The notes under the pieces: generated by a model | Told to the model about the DNA's origin: nothing | The model's input: the letters and a program-made list of their open reading frames with translations, nothing else | Databases searched by the model: none | Program-made: the position numbers and the translations under genes | Assembly (NCBI RefSeq): GCF_002234675.1 | Contig: NC_019875.2 | Coordinates: 30,481,397 to 30,545,396, forward strand | From: Oryzias latipes | Taxonomy: Eukaryota > Chordata > Actinopteri > Beloniformes > Adrianichthyidae | DNA: 64,000 bases | Reading direction: 5' to 3' | Shown: positions 46,001-56,599 of the stretch, piece by piece | Layout: each line of letters starts with the position of its first letter | Numbering within the stretch: position 1 is the first letter of the stretch

Positions 46001-46287
46001 GCCTCCTGCAGCACGCTCGCTGCGTGAAGAGGTTTCTGTGGTCGCTGGGTCTGCTCAGCACGCCGCTCACTGACAAACACACAAAAAGAAGTTCACTTCA
46101 GACGAGCTTCAGTCGGTTTTTCTGAGCAACTTCACTTCATTTATGTGCAAAATAATTCCTTTTGTGTTAAGAAAGTGGCCTCATTTGGCATCACTGCAGG
46201 ATGACCTGAAGCAGACGGATGGAGTCCACAGCAGGAAAGAACAGACTTACAGGTCAGGAGGAGGAGGAGATGTTGAGGTGCATCCAT
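43032..46287 (-). CDS. pnhd: Pinhead, secreted cysteine-knot protein
   Basis: Secreted factor known from Xenopus and Ciona as an embryonic patterning protein that works with ADMP. Seven exons, minus: 46251..46287, 45974..46069, 45634..45767, 45237..45513, 44981..45162, 44008..44066, 43032..43182; 936 nt, 311 aa. The N-terminus MDAPQHLLLLLTC is a signal peptide. Two cysteine-rich halves follow: VIQECHCEVRLSQCMRVP, then VVDCELKETCYRVPHVEYYY with EIDVGRCLGGCSTGNRCLL, ending SITSCLCQS, which looks like a C-terminal cystine-knot pattern. For exon 5 I used the acceptor at 45163, not the nearer one at 45138, because only it keeps the frame (it adds EGFSCLPTRFDSV). The symbol rests on the architecture and the adjacent admp, not on an alignment. 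Confidence 0.78.
43264..43660 (+). repeat. MITE-like dispersed repeat, copy 2
   Basis: Begins GCTGTGTCTGAATTCCTTCCC and matches copy 1 (10501..11840), but without the L2 insertion, so it shows the empty site ('catatcaatgagatttt'). It lies in the last pnhd intron. The right end is vague. Confidence 0.7.
44512..44537. repeat. Poly-G tract (26 bases)
   Basis: An uninterrupted G run in pnhd intron 5. Similar tracts: C-run near 46966..46983 and G-run near 60011..60029. Their lengths are prone to sequencing error. Confidence 0.9.
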
Positions 46288-46356
46288 GACTTTTGGCTGA
46301 AGGCTTCTCCTGCTGCCTGCTCCGGACTACGCCTCTGCTGACTGATGCCCCAAAGC

Positions 46357-46365
46357 TTATATAGC
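46357..46365 (-). promoter_or_regulatory. TATA box of pnhd
   Basis: CTATATAAG on the minus strand, 70 nt upstream of the start codon, placing transcription start near 46330. Confidence 0.65.
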
Positions 46366-46399
46366 ACGCAGCTTTTGCCCCAAACGTCACCCAAAGCCA

Positions 46400-48360
46400 A
46401 GCTAATCACATTTCCATGCTGAAAGCCTCAGAGGCCGCCAGCACTTCAAAGGATGCGTCCCAGCGTCTCCCTTTCTGCTCCAGAAGAACCCCGGCCGGCG
46501 TCTCCAGAGGACCTGAGCTCCCACTAATGAGGAGCTTAAGTATCCTGGAGCCACGAGGACTCGCTCGTTCAAAGGCTTTCGTCATCTTTATCTCAGGGGG
46601 AAGGCGTTTAGCACCTCGGACTTAAAACAAAACCGACCCAAACACACAAACAGGATCAGCATGGGGGGGCCTCACCTTCACAGAGCTGCAGCACCTCCGT
46701 GTTTATTCAGCCTCACACCAAATGGCCGGGCCTCCTCCCTCAAATCCCACCTCCTCTTTCTCCTCGCAAAAGGAGGAGCAACAGAGCAACAAATGATCCA
46801 GAAACTTCAAAAACAAGTTTGTCTTCAGTCTTAAAGTTATTTTCAGTAAATATTTGCTTTATGATCTTAGTATTTATGGTGTAGCAGTCACGCCTGAATC
46901 AAGGCCTTTCCTTTGATGTGCTGATTTTATCTCCTCATTTCACTCAGATTAATGGATCAGAGACCCCCCCCCCCCCCCCCCCCATCCTGCAGCACTTTCT
47001 GGTAGAGATCATTATCAGAAGATCCAACAAATGTCACAGAGATTTATGGAGATCCTGCAGAAATGTTGGTTTCCTTTCCACAGACATGAGGTTTCCTTCT
47101 GCCAGTGTTTGGTTGTGATTCCTGAGAGGCGTCTTTGTTTCTGTGACCGGACCGTCCTGAGACGTGTCACAGTGTCACCAGTCCAGTTCGCAGAAAAAGA
47201 CAAGAAGTAGGAAAAAAGACGCCACATATCAGTTCTTTAATGACTTTTAGACCTGATTTTTACATCTAAAACAGAAGCAACAAATAATTATTTGTTTGGT
47301 CATAATTCTCAAATATTCACAGAAAACTTATTTCTGTTTTTAGGTCACCTTTTCTGAGGTCCACTGACTTTTTAAAATGTCATTAGTATTTTGTCCATAC
47401 GTTTTCATTCATGAAACCTCATTCTTTCCCTTTTTCCTTGCTGCATGTCGCTGGACGCAGCCTTCCTCATCACATGAACGCCATCTTTACCTTTCCTCCT
47501 CCATCCGTCCTGGCTGAAGACTGTCCCGGGACTCCGCACATGCTCAGATGTTGGCTCTCAATCGGATTATATCGTGCCTCTCATAACACGAGAAGCTGAT
47601 TATGACTGTCAGACGGACTCATGTCCAGTCTGGAGATGGTTGTTGAGCCTGACAGGAGCTCATCCTTGTGTTATTGCGGGCCGTCTGTGGCGAGGCTCGC
47701 CGTCTGGGTCAGCCAATCCTGGCGGGTCCCGGGACACCCGGTCACACCGGGGGCCAGCACGTAACCATATCTGGAACTGAAGCACATCTGCTAAAATATA
47801 CCTTCCTATTAGCAGCACAGCCAACAACTTTGATTGAAATCTTCATCCTTGAAGCCAAAGTGCTGCTGATGTTTGTCAAAACCTTCATCGTGGATGTTTT
47901 TGAGGACGAGTTTGCATTTCCGGGCCCAGATGCAGGTATTTTCTTGTGACCTTCTTGACCTCTACAGTGGTTCTGCTGTCTGCGAAGGTAATCCCCTCAA
48001 TGCTCCGTCGCAGGAGCTGCATTTGTGTCTAGAGGGGCTAAAGTCACGTCCAGAGACGTTCTGTCTGCATGGGAGGAGTCCAGCAGCCAGGGATTACAGG
48101 GCGTTGTGCAGAGGTTGTGGATTACATTCCAGGAGAGACAGAGCCGGTGAGAAGGAGCAGCTGCACGACGCCAACATCGACCGGACATTTCTTCACTGAA
48201 AACTTTGAACACTTTCTTTCTGATGCTCACAGATGGTTTGAGCTGAAATTATGTTCAGACGTTCTGAAGGATCTACTTTTACTGAGATTTCTGGTTCGCC
48301 TTTTTTTCCTGTGATTTTGTCGCATTTGTGAGAAAATTTACGTCTGGCGCGTCGGACGGG
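46400..48360. other. Divergent intergenic region pnhd-NIM1 kinase
   Basis: About 2 kb holding the promoters of two divergently transcribed genes. Several open frames show no resemblance to known families. The kinase may have a non-coding 5' exon here that I cannot place. Confidence 0.5.
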
Positions 48361-48364
48361 AAGG

Positions 48365-51300
48365 ATGTACTGCAGCAACAGAAACATCAACGCAGAGAAG
48401 AGCAAGAGGAACATCACCAAGAAATCATGTGAGTGGAAATGCATCTCTGCAGGTTCTAGCTTCAGTCTGAACGTGTCTTCATCCTCAACCTTCTGCGTCT
48501 CAGGGGCTCGTCTCAAGACGTCCCCATGGCCTGAAAAGAGCGTCGCTTTGGAAAACCAAAACGAAAACAGAAAGATGGAGACAAAGCTGTCGGAGGATGA
48601 GGTGCAGGGCACAGTCTTTGGGAAGGCCTTGTACAATCTGACCCACTCGGACAGGGTGATGGACGACCTGATATTTGGACGGCGGGTGGGCTTTTACGAG
48701 CTGAGGGGGGAGATCGGCTCCGGCAACTTTTCCCAGGTTAGATTGGGAATTCATGACCTGACGAAAGGTGAGACTTTCCTTCCCGCTTTTTCCTTCTTTT
48801 TTAATCTTCTGGAGTCGCAGCTTCACGGATCGGGTGGAACACGCGGACGGTCCGTGTTCACGGGGTCAAAGGGTCACGGGGTCAAAGACGGACGGGTAGT
48901 GTTCGAATTCCCTCATTACTCTCTAACCGCCAATAGACTGCAGGACAATCCAGTGACACGGATTTTAATCTGTCCCATGATCACTACTTTTTTTTAATCG
49001 GCAAATCGATTTGCTGCAGTAAAAACCTGATAAATATGAACATTTTGCAAAGACTTTTTCACGAATCCACCGTGTTCTGACGAGGAAAACTTGGAGGATT
49101 CATGAAATATACATTTAAATACCTTTTTTCCAACAACGCTATGCATTGTAGTCTATAATCACCAATGAAGTGAGCATCGATGCACGCTGGTTTTCTACAG
49201 AGACTCCCCCAAAAACATAGCGAACGCCCTAAAAAGGGCACTAATGATTGAATTTGGACACAGCCCGTCTGTCAGTTAAAGCCTGTTGCTTTAATATGAG
49301 GTCGGCAGTTCTTGTGAGGAGAAAAGTCTTTCAAACTGCCCTGTAGCCACACAAACAACGCCTGTGTGTTATTGGAATATGGCAGTTCTGCAGTTAAGGA
49401 ACGTCCACAGAAACATGTTTTGAAGCCGCTGGGCTCGCAGAAGGATGCTTTTATTTGTGTCTCCTGACGGTCAGAGTCACATGTCTGATGTCAAATCCAG
49501 GCTTGAGATGAATGCGCAGAGATGCTGACATAAACCCTTGTCAGTCTGGGTCGTTCCATATGTCAGAAGACGTGGTTAATCTCATCAACCAGCAACCCAG
49601 TAATCCATAACATTTCCCGCCATCTCAGCTTGTGTGTAGCGCCTGAGCCACGCCGGTAAGCCGCTCTGCTGCTGTAATTCAGAGGCTTACATCTGCATGG
49701 ACAGGAAGTCGATGCCGACCATGTCTGATCAGAGGTAGAAGAAGAAATGACCTGACGGCTTGTCTGTGTCTGCACCCAATAGAGAGAGTGGCGGTGAAGG
49801 TCCTGGATAAGGAGCGCCTGGGCAAACCGCTGCACGCCTTCTGTGCGTCGGAAATCACCTGCATGGTGAGGCTTTCCCACCCCAACATAGTCCGCCTGTA
49901 TGAGGTGGTGGAAACCTTCAAGAGGCTCTACCTGGTGATGGAGTACGCCAGCGGGGGGGAGCTGTTCACCCGCGTCAGCACCAAGGGACGCCTGTCAAAC
50001 CTGGAGAGCAAGCTGGTGTTTTCTCAGGTCCTGTCTGCGGTGAAGCACATGGTGAGCCCACAGCACACATTACTTCACTGACCGATAACCGTGCACACGC
50101 ATGTCTGTACATGGACGTCCCTCCACCCAAGCTGCTTCCACAGCAGGTTGTCGGTTTGTCCGCCTGCCGGACAGAGAAACCAAAGCCTGGAGGGGGCGGA
50201 GCTGCTCTGAGCTGCAGAAGCTCAGAAGATGCGGTTCTCATCTGTGAGTAAAGACACGAAGGCTCGGTTCTGCAGTTGAAGTTCTGGTCTGCAGCAGCAG
50301 CCTGAACACTCGGACTGTAGCTCAGATCTTTCTGTTGTCTGCTGCTCCAGTCCAGCTGTTGAGCTACGTTCACACTGGACAAGTAGGGAGGGGCTTCCTT
50401 TTCTTTTTCCACTGTTTACTCTCCGTCTCCTGCAGCTGTTGTGAAATGTCAAAGAGGTGTAGATCTGGACTTTTTCTGTCACAGATCTATTTCGATAAAA
50501 GAAAGACTTGGTGTCCCAGAATTCCACAAGCCGTTATTATTCATTTCTCCTCCATGATCACTTTTCAAAGGGTTAATGCTTCCATCAGTGGTAAAAGACG
50601 CCCTCCATGCGTCAAAATCCAAGTCCTGGATTAGTCAAAGTTGAACTGGTTGAACTTTCTTTGCTGCACGTTTTGTACGAAGAGCCCAAAATTGGACATA
50701 AAAACTGGCATATTGAGAGTTTTGAATGCGGAAGCCCAAAATGCATGTGAACACGACTTTTCATTGAATGTGTGAACGTAGCATGAAGCTGATCTTTGTG
50801 CAAAGACACTAAGGAACGGTTCTGCTGCTGACATTCTGGTCTGCAGTGAGCTCTGCAGCAGCAGCCTGAACACTCAGAATCCAGCTCAGATCTGTTTTAT
50901 TCTGACTTCTCATAAAAGTTCCAGCTGTTTTCTAAACTCTCTTTCTTTTCTCTGCTTCCAGCATGATAACAACATCGTCCACAGGGACCTGAAGGCGGAG
51001 AACGTCTTCTACACCAGCACCTTCTGCATAAAAGTCGGGGACTTTGGTTTTAGCGCATCCTGCTACTCCACCGACGTCCTCCACACCTTCTGCGGCTCTC
51101 CGCCTTACGCCGCTCCGGAGCTCTTCAAAGACAGAGGTTACATCGGGCAGTATGCGGACATGTGGGCTCTGGGGGTTCTGCTGTACTTCATGGTGACGGC
51201 CGCCACGCCCTTCAAAGGTTCCAACACCAACAGGCTGAAGTGCTGCATCCTGCAGGGCTCCTACTCCATCCCAGAGTACGTTCCTCAGCCCTGCCAGGAG

Positions 51301-51714
51301 ATCATTAAGGGCCTCCTGAGGCCGGTTCCCATCGACCGCTACACCACAGCACAGCTCATGAAAAGCGAATGGTTGAAAGGCATCGAGTATCCCCAGGCCT
51401 ACCCTCCCCACAGGCCCACGCCCTCTGACCTGGTTGACCCCAACCGCATCCTCACCTCAGAGGAGTTGAGTGTGAAGGCAGTCCTGGAGGACATTGGAAT
51501 CACGGATGCCCATCTTCTCAACAACCTGGATGTGAGGAGCCCCATCACGGGGACCTACAGGATTTTACTCCACCGCATCCAGAGGAGGAGCTCGGTGGAG
51601 GCTGCTGGCTACAGCCAGGCCTTCCTCAGGGGGTCCCAGACCAGATTCAGGCGGAGAGCGGGCTCGGACGGTCTGCTGATGAAGCGCCACTCTGTGGTCT
51701 GTGTCCTCATGTAG
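48365..51714 (+). CDS. nim1k: NIM1-type serine/threonine kinase (AMPK-related)
   Basis: Protein kinase of the AMPK-related (CAMKL) group. Exons: 48365..48428, 48504..48767, 49783..50051, 50962..51714; 1350 nt, 449 aa. The kinase domain begins [20 protein letters not shown], with VAVKVLDK (catalytic Lys), [16 protein letters not shown], and T-loop [14 protein letters not shown], so it should be active. The [13 protein letters not shown] glycine loop, KAENVFYTS and the tail [17 protein letters not shown] match NIM1. The protein ends CVLM, a CaaX prenylation box. The first exon is tentative: the 75-nt intron 48429..48503 is stop-free and a multiple of three, so it may be retained, and the N-terminus upstream of [10 protein letters not shown] is not conserved. 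It could be a second NIM1 paralogue rather than the direct orthologue of human NIM1K. Confidence 0.85.
48893..49268 (-). repeat. MITE-like dispersed repeat, copy 3
   Basis: Inverted, more diverged relative of the repeats at 10501 and 43264. Plus-strand ends are GTGTTCGAATTCCC and GAATTTGGACACAGCCC, which are imperfect inverted repeats of each other. The best preserved inner block is 49130..49200. It lies in the NIM1 kinase intron. Confidence 0.6.
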
Positions 51715-52290
51715 TTCCTGTTCAGGAAGCTTCTGTGAGCGCCGGAAACAAGCCCAACTTCAGTGGAAACGTCACGTGAAGGGCGTTTGCTGCTCTGGCG
51801 CTGAACGTGGAGGGAGTCTGTCTGCGTGGTCACCTGAGCTGAAGACGAAGAGATGAAGGTTTCACACACCGTGCGGATTCCTGTGGGTCCATGACGACGC
51901 TTGGCGTGACGCTCCAACACAACGTTGGCGTGTGAGCCGCTCACAAACCCACTGAGCGTGGCAGAAGTTTCCAGCTTTTATCTGTTCATCACAAGATGGA
52001 AAAATCTAGGTCACATGAATGTTTTGATTATCAATCAGTGAATTGTTAGCAGGAATGGAAAAAAGGGGGGGGGGGTTGTCCAAAAATGTGAAGTAAATAA
52101 AAAAATCAGACGTGTTAGAAATCTGAAGACATTTAAATGAAGGAGCGTAGTCAGTGAAACTGTAGAGCTGCGTCATCATGATGGAGAATGTAAATGTGTC
52201 ACTTCTCAGCTCAACGTGTTTGATTAACAACATTTGATGTTCAGGGCGACAGACCATGCGCTGCCAGCTGTAAAAACATGTTATCCATCC

Positions 52291-52296
52291 AATAAA
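52291..52296 (+). terminator. NIM1 kinase poly(A) signal
   Basis: AATAAA about 580 nt after the stop codon. Confidence 0.6.
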
Positions 52297-52299
52297 GCG

Positions 52300-53375
52300 T
52301 TTTTCTGAGCAGCTTTATGGCGGGAAATATTCTGATGTTCCAATTTCATGACTTCCTTAAAGGTTATTGATTGATATCAGCTGTGGAGACAATATATTCA
52401 TTATTATAAGTCCTGCTGCCACACAAACACATGTGACTTCCTTCAGAGCCCCAAAAAAGCCCCTTTAGGTTTAACTTTGCCTCAAAGCTGCTGTTGCCCC
52501 CGGTTGAGCCCACTCCTCACCTGCAGAACGCCCATCCGCCCCAACCAGACGCAGTGGGAAAGGGACAGTATTCATGGATGTTAAGGTATTGATATTAAGC
52601 ATTACTAAAGCTCAGTTCTGCCTTTGTAAAAAATAGATCCAAACGTTTCATTAGTGATGTTTGGATTGAAAACAACAGGAGAGTAATCGTTGGCACAAGA
52701 ATCTATTTAAATGCATTTATCAGTCATTTTAGGTGTCAATCAATTTCCTTTGCAGGTGATGTCTTGGTTATTATCTTGTATTTGTCGAGCCATCTATCAC
52801 TGTTGCCCTTGAGCAAGTTGGCCGCGTGTTGAAACACTTCACGGGTGGATAAAAGATTCTTTGCTTGGTTCACGTGTTCACATCTGCAGAGAGAGGATGG
52901 CAGATCTTCCAGAAGAAGGTGCCAAAACTTTTCCTTTAATCAACAAACAGAGGAGTCATCCATCTCTCCACTGAGACACTCTCCTCGCTCTGCCTCGCTG
53001 CAAAAAGAAGCGTTTGCACAGATTTGGTCTCCTGCACGCCCGAAAAGCCTTCCCTTCCCCGAGAAGAACATGCAAACGAATGAGCAGAGATGAAGGTTTC
53101 CTGAAAGTCTCTGATCAACATCCAAACCAATCTGTGGGAGCTGCAGAAACATTTCTGCATCAAAAGCAGTGAGTCAGCAAAACCACACAGCCCTCCTTTC
53201 GTTACTGCCGGGTCTCTTAAGGTGGAACTAATTACACACCAGCCACGCTTTATCATTGTGCTTTTATTTATTGTTTGGATTGATGTTCAAAAGCTAAAAA
53301 CTTGTCCTTGAAACATTTATTAGTTTTCACAAAGTTAGAACAAACACCAAAAGAAACACAGATAATGTAAAAAGA
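52300..53375. other. Intergenic NIM1 kinase-chemokine
   Basis: About 1.1 kb between convergent genes. No gene or clear repeat recognised. Confidence 0.5.
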
Positions 53376-53378
53376 CAC

Positions 53379-53384
53379 TTTATT
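53379..53384 (-). terminator. Chemokine poly(A) signal
   Basis: AATAAA on the minus strand, about 420 nt after the stop codon of the CC chemokine. Confidence 0.55.
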
Positions 53385-53805
53385 GATCTTGTTACATTTT
53401 CATACCGTAATAACAAAAATATGGGATAAGCTGGACAAAAAAAGACAAATGAAGAGAAAACATCTTCATTTCTGTGGCACACATGTCAGAAGGAACAGCT
53501 GAAGAGGTCAGATCACCAAGAGTTCAACAAACAGATGATCATCAGAAAGCTCTGTCCTCATCGGATCCTGGTTGTGACACACGGAAGCAGCCATGTGGTT
53601 ATGAGAGCTTCAAAAGTCCGGAACAAAGTTCTGCTGGACTCTGGACCCGCTTCTGACCTCTTTTATTACAGAGTGAAAGCAAAAGCGGCCTCCCCACCCG
53701 CCTTCCAGAAAGACGCCATAAAACAAGAACAAACGGCCTGTTGCTCAATCATCAGATAGTGAGGGTTGATGGATGAACAGCGGCGGCTGCAGTAAACCTT
53801 CACCC

Positions 53806-54634
53806 TCAGCCTTTTCTTGAAAGTGGGCGGAGCTGTAAAAACAAAGAACATCAGCCCACGTTTTTGTAGTTGTTTGTCCAGTCATCTGACCAAAGAACGC
53901 GTGGCGGTTACCTTCCTGGAGTCTCTGGGGATCTGTTTGGCGCTCTTGGCATCAAGGTTCTCCTTCAGCGTCACGGCCCACGTCTCATTGGGGTTGGCAC
54001 AGATCATCCGACCCCTCTTCATGATGAAGCTATGCAACCAAACGTTCTACTTTAGCAACAATGTCCTGCTGTCTAATTTTCCAAAGTTTAATACGTCTTT
54101 GCATGAACGTATGGCTGCTGATTGTATTGTTTCTTGCATCATTCTTGCTTTGATTGCTTAAAACAAAACGTTTCAAATCAAATCAAATCAAATAAGGGAA
54201 GAGTTGGGAGTCTGAGGAAACGGACATGGTGGTGTTTGAGCACTCACACGAGGGCAGAGATGTTGCAGCCTCCATCTGCCTTCTGGATCTTGTAAGCTAT
54301 GGCGTGTTTTTGAGTGCCGCGGCTCAGTTTTCTGACATACTTCAGACAGCAGTCATCGTAGGACACTGCAAGAGCAGGCGGTCAACCAAACCGCATCAAC
54401 AAACTCAAAACAATCAAAGCCGTTAGTGACGGAGACGAGAACAGAGCATGAAGTCCCAAGCATCCAAACAACCATAAACCCCCCCACCAGCCCTGGTTTT
54501 ATCGTTTTCTCTTTATTGCATTGAGATATGCCAGACGCTGCGCTGCTCTGCAGTTGTTTTCACGCCTTACCTTGTGTCGCTGCGAGACAGACACAGCAGA
54601 GGATGAGCAGAAGGGACAGGGCGTGGAACCTCAT
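53806..54634 (-). CDS. CC chemokine, CCL25-like
   Basis: Secreted chemoattractant for leukocytes through a G-protein-coupled receptor. Four coding exons, minus: 54571..54634, 54248..54365, 53912..54029, 53806..53832; 327 nt, 108 aa. The signal peptide MRFHALSLLLILCCVCLA is followed by the adjacent-cysteine motif SYDDCCLKY, then GGCNISALV and MICANPNETW, giving the four structural cysteines of CC chemokines. The DCCL start, YKIQKADGGCN and ICANP resemble CCL25 (DCCLAY, YRIQ, GNP) more than CCL27/28, and the extra fourth exon and 19p-like location agree. An acceptor at 54643 just before the start and a donor at 55265 imply a non-coding first exon at about 55266..55305. Identity within the CC family is only moderately sure. 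Confidence 0.85.
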
Positions 54635-55330
54635 GGTTAAATCTGCAGGAAGACATGACGACTTTCAAAACATGAGAGTGGTTCCCCTCTCCTGCCCCCC
54701 ACCTGCAGGTCCCACCTGAGACGCCGCAGTCGTGGTGATTCCACACAAAGGAAAACCTCACTGGAAGATTTTCTTTAAAGAACCAAAAAAAAAAAGCTCT
54801 TTCCAAGAACTTAGGAAAACAATTCCTGTCAGTAAAACATGTTTTCTCAAACTAAGATTATTTTGCTGTTGAAAACTTTCTTGATAAGATTTTTGTTGCA
54901 TTTTTTCTCTGTAAGTTTTTGTAAATATTGCAATATATTCACTCTTTATTTTATCTGTACTTCATTATTTCTGTCTGTAATGCTGCAACACTGAAATGTC
55001 CTCTTTGTGGGACGAATAAAGAACGATCTTTTCTTAAGTCAGAAAAGCAAAAACTTTTTCTGGAAACATTCGGTTGTTGCAGATCCAATTAAAATCATTT
55101 CCGTGTTGTGGAACAGAAAAATCTCAGCTCCTAAACTCACGAACATGCAAACTAAGTTATGTTTTATCATTTTCAACCAAACCCAACCTTCCTTATAATG
55201 CTGTAAGCATGCATTCAAAAAAACCATTTCTATGGTTCCAAGCTGTGAGGGAGTGAGCAGCATACCTCCAGTTGGTGCTGCAGACGGCTGTGTCTCAGTC
55301 CATGTGTCTGCAGCTTTCAGGCAGCTCGCT

Positions 55331-55339
55331 CTTATATAG
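55331..55339 (-). promoter_or_regulatory. TATA box of the chemokine gene
   Basis: CTATATAAG (minus strand), about 25-30 nt upstream of the presumed start of the non-coding first exon near 55305, which has a good donor (GGAG then GTATGC) at 55266/55265. Confidence 0.6.
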
Positions 55340-56279
55340 GGCAGCACCTCAGCAGGCTCATATTTCCATAAACGGGCTCACCTTTGCACCTGGGCTCATC
55401 TTTCCTTTCCGTTTCAACGTTTGGATTGAGCTCAGAACGGATCTACAGCGTCTGCAGCCGACTCCACGGAGATCTTGGTGTTCTGAAAGTTTCTCGCTGT
55501 GAACAGAATGAAAACAGCTGCATCTGCATGTTCACACACAAAAGCTGCAGCAGAGCTTGCAGATAAAGGAAAGCCTCTTTTCATTTTTTAATTGCGCAAT
55601 CATCATTTGAAGAGACCATAAAGTCAGATCTTTGGGCTTTATGGAGCTTCGTTTAGAGGCTGTAACTGGAAATCATCCACACAGAAGCCGTGACTTTTCA
55701 TTTGCTTTGCACCCTCAATCGTCATTTATGTCACCAGATAGAAAACTAAAAGCTGTGCAGATTGAGCTGCTGCTCCTTGGAAAAAATAACTAACAATCAA
55801 GCTTTTGTTCTAAATGATGACAAACGTTTCAGGAGCCGAGCCAAACTGCTTCAGGCATCGGCTCGACGGGAAAAAGGTGACAGAATTTGGATTTATTATT
55901 CAGAAATGACTTCTTCTGGAATGTTCTGAGGGAGGCCTATTGAAATGTGCTACTTTTAACACAGAAAAGTGTTTCTGAGGCTTCGGCTGCACAAACACTG
56001 TGAAGGGGTTTCTTCACCGGGTAGACGGGTCACCAAACAGAAAAGGAGGAGCTGCAGGTCATGGAAGGATGGTGTGTTTGTGCAGAAGATGGAAGACGGG
56101 ATTGAAGGACTTGGAAGAAGAGCTTTGAAAGAAAAAAGAGGAGTGAGGAGAAGATGAGATCGTTCCATGTTTGCAGACATTTCAGAATGTCAACTAGACC
56201 CCAACTCCATCTGGATGAAGATCCTCTGCTGGACTATTTAAACATGTAGTTGTAGAGTTAGATAAGCCAATTCTCTCTA

Positions 56280-56590
56280 TGAGTTCTGGTACATGGCCTG
56301 TCCGTCCTGGGGGAGGATCCCTCCTTCATGTGGATACCCCTGAGGTTTTTTCTGTTCTTTTAGGAGTTTTTCCATATCTAGAAGGAGGGTCTAAGATCAG
56401 GGACGCCAGTTTAGTTTAACAATCAGCTGTGGTATTTCAGAACTGATATTAGGTTTTGTACATTTTGTGAAGCCTGTTGAGACCACTGTGATGTGAAAGT
56501 GGGTCATATGCAGTACAGACCAAAAGTTTGGGAAGGCGTGTCCAAACTTTTGGTCTGTACAGTAAATAAAACTGAATTGAAATCAGTTGT
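56280..56590 (+). repeat. LINE 3' tail, broken by a small inverted-repeat element
   Basis: Contains the teleost tail words 'cctgtccgtcctgggggaggatccctcc', 'ggaggttttttctg'-like sequence and 'agaaggagggtctaagatcaggga', ending AATAAAACTGAATTGAA. It is the plus-strand relative of 41695..41885. A small fold-back at 56513..56562 interrupts it just before the tail end. Confidence 0.65.
56513..56562. mobile_element. Minimal inverted-repeat element inside the LINE tail
   Basis: GTACAGACCAAAAGTTTGG and its exact reverse complement are separated by about 10 bases. The word is one I recall as the end of abundant Tc1/mariner-like fish repeats, so this looks like two ends with almost no interior. A TA lies near each side, but the target duplication is not clear. 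Confidence 0.6.
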
Positions 56591-56599
56591 AAAGATGAG

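Noticed and set aside
53806-54634. CCL27 or CCL28 identity
   Set aside because: The adjacent kinase made this attractive, but the DCCLKY start and ICANP resemble CCL25 more. A tree would be needed, so I left the symbol blank.
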